A DNA stretch of 57,031 bases from positions 1-57,031 of the forward strand of contig CASGAD010000013.1 in the NCBI GenBank assembly GCA_949299335.1, read 5' to 3'. How positions within the stretch are numbered: the stretch's first letter is position 1; each line of letters opens with the position of its first letter. Source of the stretch: an uncultured bacterium. Lineage in GTDB: Bacteria > Bacillota_I > Bacilli_A > RFN20 > CAG-826. The position numbers were made by a program, and so were the translations under genes. The notes below the pieces were generated by a model. The model was not told the DNA's origin, ran no database searches, and was given only the letters and a program-made list of their open reading frames with translations. Shown in pieces: positions 27,578-36,664 of the stretch.

Positions 27578-28459
27578 ATGAATAAAATTATAATAATGGC
27601 TGATTCTACATGTGATTTAAATAAAGAATATGTAGAAGCCAATGATGTTAAGATTATACCGTTACACGTTACTATTGATGGAGATCCTAATCAATATTTA
27701 GATGGCGTAAATTTAACTAGTGAGGAAGTGTATAAGCTAGTAGAAAAATACGGCCACACTCCAAAGACCGGTGCAAGAAATGTCGCAGAATTTATTAGCG
27801 ATTTTGAACCATATATTAAAGATGGTTACGACATTATTTATACAGGTATTGGAAGTGGATTATCTTCAACTTATAATAATGCAGTTTTAGCAAGTAAAGA
27901 ATTCCCTGAAGGAAGAATAGAAGTAGTTGATAGTCAAAATTTATCAACTGGAATTGGCTTACTTGTAAATAAAATGGTCATTTATAGAAATGAGGGACTT
28001 GATATACATGAAATCGCAAAAAGAGTAAGAGAACACGTTCCACTAGTTAGCGCCAAGTTTTGTATTGATAGATTAGATTATTTATATAAAGGCGGAAGAT
28101 GCGGCGGAATGACAAAAATATTTGCTCATATGCTTAAAATTCACCCAGTAGCAAAAGTTATAGATAATAAACTTCAAGTTTATAAAAAGCCTAGAGGCGC
28201 ATATCGTGAAGCAGTGAATTTCCAAATTGATGAGTTTGTTAGAGATTTAAAAGACAAGAACATTGATTTAGATAAGGTTTATGTTACAGATAGTGGTCAT
28301 ATGGATGGCGAAGATGAATATATAATTAAACAACTCTCTAAATATATAGATAAGAATATTATTGAACATACACATGCAGGATGTGTTATTTCTAGTCACT
28401 GTGGACCTAAAACGATTGGTATTTTATATATATTAAAACATCCAGTAGAAGAGAAATAA
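27578..28459 (+). CDS. DegV family fatty-acid-binding protein
   Basis: DegV/FakB-type proteins bind a fatty acid and, in Firmicutes, present it to the kinase FakA for phospholipid synthesis. The 293-residue protein starts IIMADSTCDLNKEY with the conserved DSTCDL, then TGIGSGLSSTYNNA, DSQNLSTGIGLLV and RLDYLYKGGRCGG, and ends with SSHCGPKTIGI. All are typical. GAAAGGA precedes the ATG. It is divergent from mscL and followed by a strong terminator. Whether it is FakB depends on a fakA elsewhere. Confidence 0.9.
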   Translation: MNKIIIMADSTCDLNKEYVEANDVKIIPLHVTIDGDPNQYLDGVNLTSEEVYKLVEKYGHTPKTGARNVAEFISDFEPYIKDGYDIIYTGIGSGLSSTYNNAVLASKEFPEGRIEVVDSQNLSTGIGLLVNKMVIYRNEGLDIHEIAKRVREHVPLVSAKFCIDRLDYLYKGGRCGGMTKIFAHMLKIHPVAKVIDNKLQVYKKPRGAYREAVNFQIDEFVRDLKDKNIDLDKVYVTDSGHMDGEDEYIIKQLSKYIDKNIIEHTHAGCVISSHCGPKTIGILYILKHPVEEK

Positions 28460-28474
28460 AGTAATAGCTAAATA

Positions 28475-28511
28475 TAAAAGCAGAGGTAATCAAATCCTCT
28501 GCTTTTATATT
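28475..28511. terminator. Bidirectional terminator between degV and tldE
   Basis: Two 14-base arms (28475-28488 and 28498-28511) pair perfectly around a nine-base loop, with A and T at the outer ends, so it can terminate in both directions between the convergent degV and tldE. Confidence 0.8.
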
Positions 28512-28562
28512 GGTTAATTAATTTTTGATGTCTTTATTATAAGCCTGCAATCGAATAAATTC

Positions 28563-29882
28563 CTATTCTGCACTAACTTTTACATCAGAAACAGCAATTG
28601 AAGGAACACATGTTGCGTTAACTAAGAGCTTTGTATTATTTCCTACAGCAATTACATCATTAAATAGTTTAAATAAATTTCCACTTACTGTAATTAAGGT
28701 TAATGCGTCGCCCTTAACACCGTCTTTAATGTGGAAGCCTTCTGCTTGTAATGAGAAGTCACCACTTGATGGATTTAAGCCTGCATGTAAACCTTGTACA
28801 TCTGAAATATAAACACCATTTTTAACTTTAGTGATTAATTCTTCCTCAGTTAATCTACCTGGTTTTAAATAAATGTTAGAAAAACCAATGCCCATTTTGC
28901 TTCCAGCTCTATGGGCGTTTCCTGTTGATTCTACGCCATCTTTTTTAGCAGTAACTAAATTATAGAAATAAGTTTTCAAAACGCCTTTATCAACAATAAC
29001 TTTATTTTGAGTTGCTACACCTTCATCATCAAAATATTGATAAAAAATATTCTTTTCTAATGGTTTTTCTTCAATAGTAATTTTTGGTGAAAGAATTTGA
29101 GTGTTTAATTTTCCTGCAAATAAGGAAGATTGCTTTTGAACATCTTCGCTAGAAGCGTTAGAAATTAAAGCAGTTAATAAGCTACTAACAACATCTCTTG
29201 ATAAAACAGCTTTATAAGAATTTGGAGCAATAGTTACACCATGTAATTTTTCAATACCTTTATTAACTGTCTCTTCAACAAAAGAATCTAAATTAATTTC
29301 GGCGGGATTATTACTCAAGAATAAATTGAATGTTGATTTTACTTCATCACCATCTTTTATAGTAGCTTCAGCTCCTACATAAAAATAGTTTGTCTTATTT
29401 TTAAGGACTAGATCGTAGGAATTTGCCATTATAGACTCTTCGTTGACTTTTGAAAAATATACTTGAACATCGCTAACTCTTGAATCTTTTTCGTACATTT
29501 TTTCTTCTAAAGTAAACAAAGTTTTTAAAATATCGTCAGTTGACCAAGCTTCCAATTCTTTAGAAAAAACATTCTTTTTCTTATATTTTTCACTACCTTT
29601 AAAAATAATTGCTTCATCATCGGTTTCATTTAAAGAAGCACCTTGTTTTATTGAATTAATAATGTATAAAGGAGTATCTTTATCATCTTTCTCTGTCGAA
29701 ACAAAGCCCATTTTATCGTTATAAATTCCTCTAGCGATAATTTTGATGTTTTCTTTAATTGAATATGAAGTGATTTCTTTTTTAAAGATTTCAATGCTTA
29801 AATCACTGGATCTTCCTTCACTAATTTCGCTAACCTCAACACCGTTTTCTTTAGCTAAGGCAAAAAACTTTTTAAAATTCAT
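28563..29882 (-). CDS. tldE: TldE/PmbA subunit of the TldD-TldE metalloprotease
   Basis: TldE (PmbA) is the non-catalytic partner of TldD; together they degrade unfolded peptides and process some ribosomally made peptides. The protein shows the family fold markers: SYSIKENIKIIARGIYNDKMGF, SSLFAGKLN, DDEGVATQNK, and the end ITVSGNLFKLFNDVIAVGN. A longer frame is open to 29942, but the ATG at 29882 has AGGAGG eight bases upstream and gives 439 residues. It overlaps tldD by 11 bases, so the two subunits are made together. Confidence 0.92.
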   Translation of the reverse strand: MNFKKFFALAKENGVEVSEISEGRSSDLSIEIFKKEITSYSIKENIKIIARGIYNDKMGFVSTEKDDKDTPLYIINSIKQGASLNETDDEAIIFKGSEKYKKKNVFSKELEAWSTDDILKTLFTLEEKMYEKDSRVSDVQVYFSKVNEESIMANSYDLVLKNKTNYFYVGAEATIKDGDEVKSTFNLFLSNNPAEINLDSFVEETVNKGIEKLHGVTIAPNSYKAVLSRDVVSSLLTALISNASSEDVQKQSSLFAGKLNTQILSPKITIEEKPLEKNIFYQYFDDEGVATQNKVIVDKGVLKTYFYNLVTAKKDGVESTGNAHRAGSKMGIGFSNIYLKPGRLTEEELITKVKNGVYISDVQGLHAGLNPSSGDFSLQAEGFHIKDGVKGDALTLITVSGNLFKLFNDVIAVGNNTKLLVNATCVPSIAVSDVKVSAE

Positions 29883-31278
29883 CGATAGATCCTCCTCTTC
29901 CTCCGACAACAATTTCGTCGATTCTAATAGTAGGTTGTCCAACGTTTACAGGAATGCTTCCGCTTGAAGAACCACACATACCTTGTCCAAAAGCTAAATC
30001 GTTTCCAACCATATCAATGTGTTTAAGAATATCTTTTGCGTTTCCAACAAGTGTTGCACCTCTTACAGGCTCTAAAATTTTACCATCTTTTACAATATAT
30101 GCTTCGCTACAACCAAAGTTGAAGTCTCCAGTAGATGGATTGACGCTTCCCCCGTTGAATGAAACGGCATATAGGGCAAGTTTGGTATTTGCGATAATTT
30201 CTTCTTTGGTTGATTTACCATTAGCAATGTAGGTGTTACCCATTCTTGAAGTAGGTTCGAATTTATAGGATTGTCTACGGCAAGCACCATTTCCTTTTTC
30301 ACCCATTCTACGACCGTTAAAATCATCAACAAGGTACCCAGTTAAAACACCGTCTTTAATAAGTTCATTTCTTTCTGGGACATTACCTTCATCATCAATA
30401 TTATATGTTCCCCATTCATTAGGAATAGTAGCATCGTCATAAGCACTTACGATATCATTAGCGATTTTTTCACCTTTCATATTGCTAAATACAGAAAGAC
30501 CTTTAGCAACAGAAGTGGCTTCTAATTGATGTCCACAAGCTTCATGGAAAATAACTCCGCCCCAGCCATTACCAATAATTACAGGGAATTTACCACTAGG
30601 GCATTCTTTAGCTTCTAGCATCATAATTAATTTTGAAGCATTTTCGTGAGCAAGCTTCTTTAAATCTAATTTTTCAGTGAAGAATTCCCATCCAGCTTGA
30701 GCACCTGGTCCATCAAAACGAGTTTCCATTTTATTTCCTTCACTAGCAATACTAAGTAAAGCTAAACGACCATATTCTTTTCTATTTGGAATATATTTGC
30801 CGTTACTATTGAAAATTTCAGTGCTATTGACTTCAATAGATAAGTTAGTGGTAACTCTAACTATACGTGGATCAAAATCCTTAACATCTTTGTTTGTCTC
30901 TTTTAATAACTTAATAATATCTTCTTTAGGAACATCAGTAAGGTGAGTTTTGACTTTGCAGCGTTCTTTTGTTTTAACTTTAGTAAAGCTTTCAACTGGA
31001 GAAAGAACTCTCTCACCATTAAAAGATTTAGATAAAGTGGAAGCGAGTTTTAATAAGCTTTTTCTTGAAACATCGCTAGTTGAACCATAAACGCTGCGAT
31101 TATCTTTTAATAATCTAAGACCAACACCACTAATATTTCCATTAATGACATTATTTACTTTGCCGTTTTCTACAGAAATTATAGCTGTATATGTATCTTC
31201 ATAGAATATTTCAACGAAGTCAGCTCCAGTTAAAGAGGCTTCGTTAATAACATCTAAAGCAAGTTTTTTGTTTAACAT
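29872..31278 (-). CDS. tldD: TldD subunit, zinc metalloprotease
   Basis: TldD is the catalytic subunit of the TldD-TldE protease. The zinc site is FHEACGHQLEA (HExxxH, around residue 246). The N-terminal GVGLRLLKDNRSVYGST and the glycine-rich DFNFGCSEAYIVKDGKI and GMCGSSSGSIPVNVGQP match the family. At 468 residues it has the usual length. A strong AAGGAGG precedes the ATG, and the promoter at 31298-31325 lies upstream. Whether there is a dedicated peptide substrate cannot be seen in this window. Confidence 0.93.
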   Translation of the reverse strand: MLNKKLALDVINEASLTGADFVEIFYEDTYTAIISVENGKVNNVINGNISGVGLRLLKDNRSVYGSTSDVSRKSLLKLASTLSKSFNGERVLSPVESFTKVKTKERCKVKTHLTDVPKEDIIKLLKETNKDVKDFDPRIVRVTTNLSIEVNSTEIFNSNGKYIPNRKEYGRLALLSIASEGNKMETRFDGPGAQAGWEFFTEKLDLKKLAHENASKLIMMLEAKECPSGKFPVIIGNGWGGVIFHEACGHQLEATSVAKGLSVFSNMKGEKIANDIVSAYDDATIPNEWGTYNIDDEGNVPERNELIKDGVLTGYLVDDFNGRRMGEKGNGACRRQSYKFEPTSRMGNTYIANGKSTKEEIIANTKLALYAVSFNGGSVNPSTGDFNFGCSEAYIVKDGKILEPVRGATLVGNAKDILKHIDMVGNDLAFGQGMCGSSSGSIPVNVGQPTIRIDEIVVGGRGGSIDEF

Positions 31279-31297
31279 ATTTTATCCTCCTTAAATA

Positions 31298-31325
31298 ATT
31301 ATAAAGGGTAAATAATTTTTGTCAT
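31298..31325 (-). promoter_or_regulatory. tldD-tldE promoter
   Basis: On the minus strand there is -35 ATGACA (31320-31325), a 16-base spacer and -10 TATAAT (31298-31303), 20 bases before the tldD ATG. Confidence 0.6.
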
Positions 31326-31395
31326 TCACGATGTTTACTAAATTTTTATTTAAAGTAATAAGTTAATAAATTAATAAAAATAGGTTTATTTACTA

Positions 31396-31401
31396 TATAA
31401 T
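31396..31401 (+). promoter_or_regulatory. -10 box before the CpoA-like gene
   Basis: TATAAT lies 20 bases before the ATG at 31422, with GGGAGA as ribosome site between them. No clear -35 box is visible. Confidence 0.4.
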
Positions 31402-31421
31402 AATGAAAAAGGGAGATAAAA

Positions 31422-32432
31422 ATGAAGGTTTTATTATATTTTCAAAATTATGACATGATTACTAAAAGCGGAATCGGCAGGGCTTTAAAATTACAAATAA
31501 AAGCTTTAGAAAGTAATGGAGTAGAATATACTTTAGACCCAAACGATAATTATGATATTGCCCATATTAATACTTATTGGAAGAAATCCTATAAAGTATT
31601 AAAAAAATGTAAAAAGAAGCATATCCCAGTTATAGTACATGGCCACTCAATTGTTGAAGATATGGCAGGAAGTTTTTCTTGCTGGCAACTTGCAAACTTA
31701 TATACTAAACCTCATATTTTAAAAATGTATCGAAATGCTGACTACATTATCTCTCCTACAAAATTTTCAAGTGATGTGATAAGAAATTATAAAGGTGTGA
31801 AATGCGAAGTCACCCCGTTATCAAATGGAATTGACTTAGAAGAATACGCTTATAATGAAAATAAAATTAAAATGTTTAAAGATTATTTTAATCTTAAAGA
31901 AGGTGAAAAAGTAGTAATAGGAGTAGGGATACCTTTTAAAAGAAAAGGTTTTTTTGATTTCATTGAAGTCGCTAAAAAGATGAGTGATGTCAAATTTATT
32001 TGGTTTGGTGGATTAGAAAAAATCCTTTTGCCTAAGAAAAACGTATATTACATGAGTCATCTTCCTAAAAACATGATTATGCCTGGCTATATTGATAGTG
32101 ATGTAATTAAAGGTGCTTTTATGAGCTCAACAGCAGTCTTTTTCCCTAGTTTATTAGAAACTGAAGGAATCGTTGTTTTAGAAGCATTAGCCGGCAAAAC
32201 CCCACTAATTATTCGAGATATTCCTACTTATAGTGATTGGTTAACTGATAAAGTGAATTGTTTTAAAGGTAAAACCAACGAAGATTTTATTAATATAATT
32301 AATACAATAATAAAAGAAGACACTGCTAATATAACATTAGAAGCATATGAGATTGCTAAAGCTAGAGACATTAAAAATATAGGTAAATCTTTAAAAGAAA
32401 TATATACAAAATTAATAACTAAAGAGAATTAA
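31422..32432 (+). CDS. GT4 glycosyltransferase, CpoA/diglycosyl-diacylglycerol synthase-like
   Basis: This GT-B enzyme of 336 residues resembles the pneumococcal CpoA and Acholeplasma diglucosyl-diacylglycerol synthases, which add a second sugar to a membrane glycolipid. The supporting patterns are MKVLLYFQNYDMITKSGIGRA, YDIAHINTYW, VIVHGHSIVEDM, DYIISPTKFS and the sugar-nucleotide site ETEGIVVLEALAGKTPLI. If correct, it builds membrane glycolipids at the inner leaflet. GGGAGA precedes the start. Its 3' end overlaps the convergent next gene by 14 bases. Confidence 0.75.
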   Translation: MKVLLYFQNYDMITKSGIGRALKLQIKALESNGVEYTLDPNDNYDIAHINTYWKKSYKVLKKCKKKHIPVIVHGHSIVEDMAGSFSCWQLANLYTKPHILKMYRNADYIISPTKFSSDVIRNYKGVKCEVTPLSNGIDLEEYAYNENKIKMFKDYFNLKEGEKVVIGVGIPFKRKGFFDFIEVAKKMSDVKFIWFGGLEKILLPKKNVYYMSHLPKNMIMPGYIDSDVIKGAFMSSTAVFFPSLLETEGIVVLEALAGKTPLIIRDIPTYSDWLTDKVNCFKGKTNEDFINIINTIIKEDTANITLEAYEIAKARDIKNIGKSLKEIYTKLITKEN

Positions 32433-33561
32433 AAGTTTCATCTAAAAAACTAACCCATTTACTTTTGATTTCTTCTTCATCAAACCTTTTACTAGTTTCA
32501 TAAGTTGACTTTTTGAGTGACTCAAGTTTTTCTTTATTAGATAAAACTTCGATTATTTTATCAGCAAATTCTTTAGGTTCTCTAGAATGGATTATGTATC
32601 CGTTTTTATCTTCAATGATAAACGAAGAAGTTGGATCACCAATATCAACCCACACTAAAGGAATGCTTAATGAGTTTGCTTCGATACAAGTTAATGGCAA
32701 ACCTTCAAATTTAGAAGCCATTATGTATAAATCGCTTTTAGCATAATAAGGCGCTAAATCTTGAATTCCTTCGATTAAATGGACATTTTTAAGATTGTTT
32801 TCTTTTATATAAGCTAACATTTTTTCTTTTAAGGAACCTGTTCCATAGATGTTGTATGTATAGTTAAACTTTCTATTATCGAGTTCTTTAGCAATTCTTA
32901 ATAAAAGTAACGGATCCTTTTGAAGTTCAAATCTACAGACAGTAATTAAAGTATTGTTATGATAGTCATAATGTTCTTCACGTTTAAATCTACATGGATT
33001 TAACATTACTGCGCTAGGAGCATGGACTTTATCTTTTAAAATATCTCTAGTTGCTTCAGTTAAGAAGATAACTTTATCTGGTTTTCTAGATATTAAATGT
33101 AGAAGTCTAGAGAAAGGGTTATTATACATATTGCTATTAAAATGGAAATGATGAATTACATATCTATCATTTGGAGCACATAGCATAATTTCAGTAGAAG
33201 CGATAATTATAATGTCTTTTTTAGTAGTTAATTTAGAAATCCTTCTTTTATATTTATATCGACCAAAAGTATAAATATGAATAGTTTTAAATAGGAGGCC
33301 TAAAGCTTTTAAATAGTGTTTTTCTTTTATTTTGTTTGCAAAATTCATATCAAATTGAGAAACTTCTTTAGGAAAACCTATGTCATCGATTATGACACCT
33401 TCTGGTATGTTATAAATAATTTTACTTTTATCTACTGGAGCAAAAGGAATGATATGAATCTCATACTCTTTAGCAAGTAAACCAATAATTTGGAGTGTTA
33501 CCATTTCGGTACCGCCGATATTTTGTAACTGTTGAAAACACCAATATATTCTTTTTTTCAT
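32419..33561 (-). CDS. GT4 family glycosyltransferase
   Basis: The 380-residue protein is a GT-B glycosyltransferase. It has the N-terminal GGTEMVTLQIIGLLAKEYE typical of GT4, a middle VMLNPCRF..LITVCRFELQKDP, and the donor-binding SKFEGLPLTCIEANSLSIPLVWVD. The acceptor is unknown, probably a surface glycan. There is no Shine-Dalgarno sequence. A minus-strand TATTAT (33568-33573) ends six bases before the ATG, so the mRNA may be leaderless. It converges on the CpoA-like gene with a 14-base overlap and no visible terminator. Confidence 0.82.
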   Translation of the reverse strand: MKKRIYWCFQQLQNIGGTEMVTLQIIGLLAKEYEIHIIPFAPVDKSKIIYNIPEGVIIDDIGFPKEVSQFDMNFANKIKEKHYLKALGLLFKTIHIYTFGRYKYKRRISKLTTKKDIIIIASTEIMLCAPNDRYVIHHFHFNSNMYNNPFSRLLHLISRKPDKVIFLTEATRDILKDKVHAPSAVMLNPCRFKREEHYDYHNNTLITVCRFELQKDPLLLLRIAKELDNRKFNYTYNIYGTGSLKEKMLAYIKENNLKNVHLIEGIQDLAPYYAKSDLYIMASKFEGLPLTCIEANSLSIPLVWVDIGDPTSSFIIEDKNGYIIHSREPKEFADKIIEVLSNKEKLESLKKSTYETSKRFDEEEIKSKWVSFLDETFNSL

Positions 33562-33616
33562 AAAAATATAATATCATAACTAAGAAGAAGTAGTAAAAAT
33601 AGTTATAGGTCAAGTT

Positions 33617-34369
33617 ATGAAAATAACAAGTTATGTAGTAACACATAAAAAATGTAATTACCTTCCAGGTAAGACTTATATTGGAGTGGGGTCTAAAGAA
33701 ATTGAAGGCGTAAAAGTTTATGATAATACGAGAGACAATATCTCAAGTAAAAATAAGTATTATTGTGAATTAACCGCTTTATATTGGATATATAAAAATG
33801 ATAAAAGCGATATCATTTCTTTTGAACATTATAGAAGATATTTTTATAAAGGATTTAGTGTTAAACCTCTAAAGGAAAAATATATTCTTAGTTTATTTAA
33901 TAAAGGCTATGAAATAGTATTACCAAAAAAACATATTATCGATGTATTTAAAAGAAGAGATGTATATTCTATTTACTCTGATAATCACATAAAAGAGGAT
34001 ATGGATTTATGTGAGGAAGCTATTAAAAACCTTTGCCCAGAATATTTAGATGCTTTTAATTACACCATGCATTCTAATCATATGACTTATTTTAATATGT
34101 TTATAACTAAAAAAGAGTTACTTGATGAATATGCCAAGTGGCTATTTATGATATTTGATTATGTTGAACCAAAAGTAGATTTTGATAATCGAACTGAATA
34201 TCAAAAAAGAGTATTTGGCTTTTTGTCTGAACGTTTATTTAATGTTTGGTTAAATTATAAAAGATTAAAAACTAAGGTATTAAAGGTAACTTTTGAAGGA
34301 GAACCTGAATTAATTTGGAGAAGTAAAGAAATTAAAGAATATTTGCTTGGTAGAAGTAAGAAAAGGTAA
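33617..34369 (+). CDS. DUF4422 family glycosyltransferase-like protein
   Basis: The 250-residue protein matches the DUF4422 pattern found in capsule and exopolysaccharide clusters: ITSYVVTHKKCNYL, IGVGSKEIEG, NISSKNKYYCELTALYWIYKN, then SFEHYRRYF (HYRRYF is diagnostic) and NMFITKKELLDEYAKWLF. These proteins are thought to be sugar transferases. No signal peptide is seen. Its start lies 56 bases from the divergent GT4 gene and no strong ribosome site is visible. Confidence 0.78.
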   Translation: MKITSYVVTHKKCNYLPGKTYIGVGSKEIEGVKVYDNTRDNISSKNKYYCELTALYWIYKNDKSDIISFEHYRRYFYKGFSVKPLKEKYILSLFNKGYEIVLPKKHIIDVFKRRDVYSIYSDNHIKEDMDLCEEAIKNLCPEYLDAFNYTMHSNHMTYFNMFITKKELLDEYAKWLFMIFDYVEPKVDFDNRTEYQKRVFGFLSERLFNVWLNYKRLKTKVLKVTFEGEPELIWRSKEIKEYLLGRSKKR

Positions 34370-34426
34370 AAATCTTCTAGTTGATTTATTTATCTAAAAT
34401 CTATAAAATAATACTACATATGCTTT

Positions 34427-34451
34427 CTTTAAGAACGCATGTTTCTTAAGG
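34427..34451 (+). promoter_or_regulatory. Leader hairpin before rpmE
   Basis: CTTTAAGAA (34427-34435) pairs with TTCTTAAGG (34443-34451, one T-G pair) around a seven-base loop, just before the AAGGAG ribosome site. It may be part of autoregulation by bL31, but no proof is in the sequence. Confidence 0.35.
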
Positions 34452-34468
34452 CGGAAGGAGTTAATGAA

Positions 34469-34675
34469 ATGAAGAAAGATATTCATCCAAAGTACCAAAA
34501 GTGCAAAGTTACTTGCATCTCATGTGGACAAACATTTGAAACAGAATCTACATTAAAAGAAATCAGAGTTGATACCTGTTCAAAATGCCATCCATTCTAT
34601 ACAGGTAAACAAAGATTTACACAAGCTGATGGTAGAGTTGATCGTTTCAACAAAAAATACGGAATTAAAAAGTAG
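34469..34675 (+). CDS. rpmE: Large ribosomal subunit protein bL31, zinc-binding form
   Basis: bL31 bridges the two ribosomal subunits. The 68-residue protein begins [16 protein letters not shown] and has the four cysteines of the zinc form ([10 protein letters not shown] and [12 protein letters not shown]), then [10 protein letters not shown]. An in-frame upstream start (34439) is rejected because AAGGAG (34455-34460) is placed for the ATG at 34469. A UUCG terminator follows ten bases later, so it is a single-gene unit. Confidence 0.96.
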   Translation: MKKDIHPKYQKCKVTCISCGQTFETESTLKEIRVDTCSKCHPFYTGKQRFTQADGRVDRFNKKYGIKK

Positions 34676-34682
34676 AATACTA

Positions 34683-34704
34683 AATCACCTTCGGGTGATT
34701 TTTT
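34683..34704 (+). terminator. rpmE terminator with TTCG tetraloop
   Basis: AATCACC (34683-34689), TTCG loop, GGTGATT (34694-34700), then a T run to 34704. Confidence 0.8.
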
Positions 34705-34764
34705 CTATAAACGAATGAAAAATGACTCATAAAATGGTAAATTATATTAGTTGAGGTTATTATT

Positions 34765-36363
34765 ATGGAAAAGAAAAGATTTTATGTAACTACACCAATT
34801 TATTATCCAAGTGGCAATCCACATATTGGTCACGCTTATTGTACTACTTTAGCAGATGTCTTAGCTCGTTACAAAAGAATGAGACATTATGAAGTTTATT
34901 TTTTAACAGGTACAGATGAACATGGTCAAAAAATAGAAAAAAACGCCAAATCTGCAGAGTTAACACCTAAAGAATATGTGGATAATATAGTTTCTATTTT
35001 TAAAAAACTATGGGTAGCATTAGACATTTCAAATGATGATTTTATTAGAACCACCGATGAAAGGCACATCAAAACCGTACAAAAAATCTTTTCTAAAATG
35101 TATAAAAATGATGACATTTATTTAGGAAAATATGAAGGATGGTATTGTACACCTTGTGAATCATTTTGGACTGATACTCAAGTTGGAGAAGATCATCTTT
35201 GCCCAGACTGTCATAGACCTGTAGAAAAATCTACTGAAGAATGTTATTTCTTTAAAACAAAAAAATATCTTGATAGTGTTTTAAAATGGTATGAAAAACC
35301 AAATTCAATCTATCCTGAAAGTAGAAAAAACGAAATGATTAACACGTTCATTAAGCCAGGCCTAGAAGATTTATGTGTTTCTAGAACTAGTTTTTCTTGG
35401 GGTGTACCATTACTTGAAAATGAAAAACATGTTTCATATGTTTGGCTTGATGCTTTATGTAATTACATTAGTGCGTTAGGGTATGGAACAGAAAACGATG
35501 AATTATATCAAAAGTTTTGGGCAAGTGAAGAAAGTGAGATAGTCCATATTATCGGAGCTGATATTACTAGATTCCACACAATTTATTGGCCAGAATTTTT
35601 AACTAGTATTGGTGCTAGACTTCCAGATAGAGTCTTTGTTCATGGGTTACTTATGATGAAAGATGGCAAGATGTCTAAATCTAAAGGAAATGTTGTCTCA
35701 CCTTATCCGTTAATTGATAGATATGGAGTAGATGCTGTTAGATATTATTTAGTAAGAGAAGTTGTCTTTGGACAAGATGGACAATTTACTCCAGAACAAT
35801 TTGTTGAAAGAATTAACATGGATTTAGTTAATAATTTAGGTAATTTAGTTAGTAGAACTGTTTCTATGATTGAAAAGTATCGTAATGGAGTGATACCTGA
35901 ATTTAAAGAAAACGTAAACGAAAACTTAGATAAAGAACTTGAGGAAATGTGCGCTTCAACAATTAAGAGTTATGAAACAAAAGAAGATGATTTACACGTT
36001 ACCGAAGGTTATATTGATGTAATGAATTTACTTGCTAGAGCCAATAAATACATTGAAGAAACAACCCCTTGGGCTTTAGCAAAAGATGAATCTAAAAAAG
36101 AGAATTTAGATAGCGTATTAACTCACTTAGCTAGAGTAATCTTTGTTGGAACTAAACTTTTAGAGCCAGTTTTAGTTAGAAAATCTAAAGAAATTTATAA
36201 TTCAATTGGCTTAAATGATGAAGAAACAGATTATAACAATTTAGGAAATGAACATTTATTAGACAACAAAGTTGTGCATAAAGACGGAGTATTATTCCCT
36301 AGATTAGATGTAAATAAAGAAGTCGAGTATATTAAAGGATTGATGGGCAATAATGGGAAATAA
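34765..36363 (+). CDS. metG: Methionyl-tRNA synthetase
   Basis: MetRS charges initiator and elongator tRNA-Met. The class I signature is PSGNPHIGHAY (HIGH), and the second is DGKMSKSKGN (KMSKS). The zinc knuckle is CTPCESFWTD..CPDC. The anticodon-binding domain follows WALAKDESKKEN. At 532 residues the C-terminal tRNA-binding EMAP-type domain seen in longer forms is absent. GAGG lies upstream of the ATG. The stop overlaps the next gene by 11 bases. Confidence 0.96.
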   Translation: MEKKRFYVTTPIYYPSGNPHIGHAYCTTLADVLARYKRMRHYEVYFLTGTDEHGQKIEKNAKSAELTPKEYVDNIVSIFKKLWVALDISNDDFIRTTDERHIKTVQKIFSKMYKNDDIYLGKYEGWYCTPCESFWTDTQVGEDHLCPDCHRPVEKSTEECYFFKTKKYLDSVLKWYEKPNSIYPESRKNEMINTFIKPGLEDLCVSRTSFSWGVPLLENEKHVSYVWLDALCNYISALGYGTENDELYQKFWASEESEIVHIIGADITRFHTIYWPEFLTSIGARLPDRVFVHGLLMMKDGKMSKSKGNVVSPYPLIDRYGVDAVRYYLVREVVFGQDGQFTPEQFVERINMDLVNNLGNLVSRTVSMIEKYRNGVIPEFKENVNENLDKELEEMCASTIKSYETKEDDLHVTEGYIDVMNLLARANKYIEETTPWALAKDESKKENLDSVLTHLARVIFVGTKLLEPVLVRKSKEIYNSIGLNDEETDYNNLGNEHLLDNKVVHKDGVLFPRLDVNKEVEYIKGLMGNNGK

Positions 36364-36661
36364 AGATATTAAGTTAGATTTTTCAAAAGATTTTGATTTT
36401 GATAGCAAAGAGAGCTTTTACACATATTTAAACGGGGAAAAGATTGTTTTTACATCTTTTAAAAAATATGAAGGACCTATCACATTACAATTTTTACCTA
36501 ATGGAGGAATCCAATCTTTATTCGCTTATAAATTAATTGTTAAAGTTAATAATGGATTTTTAGAAGTTGATGAATTAAAGCATGAAAATGAATTATATTC
36601 ATCGAAGTCTTTTATTAATAAGATGGGCGATGTTAAATTAATTAACCAAGTACTTGAATAA
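36353..36661 (+). CDS. Small protein resembling the C-terminal domain of Met-tRNA formyltransferase
   Basis: This 102-residue protein has no clear full-length family. Its middle and end read like the Fmt C-terminal OB-type domain: FYTYLNGEKIVF corresponds to the 'tyLnGkrlki' strand, and NNGFLEVDELKHENELYSSKSFIN to 'gdGxLxIxELQ..GKKRMSAxxFL'. The catalytic N-terminal formyltransferase domain is missing. The gene overlaps metG by 11 bases and is followed three bases later by the rRNA methyltransferase gene, so it is in a translation operon. The Fmt link is inference from the pattern. It could instead be an unrelated small beta protein. Confidence 0.45.
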   Translation: MGNKDIKLDFSKDFDFDSKESFYTYLNGEKIVFTSFKKYEGPITLQFLPNGGIQSLFAYKLIVKVNNGFLEVDELKHENELYSSKSFINKMGDVKLINQVLE

Positions 36662-36664
36662 ATT

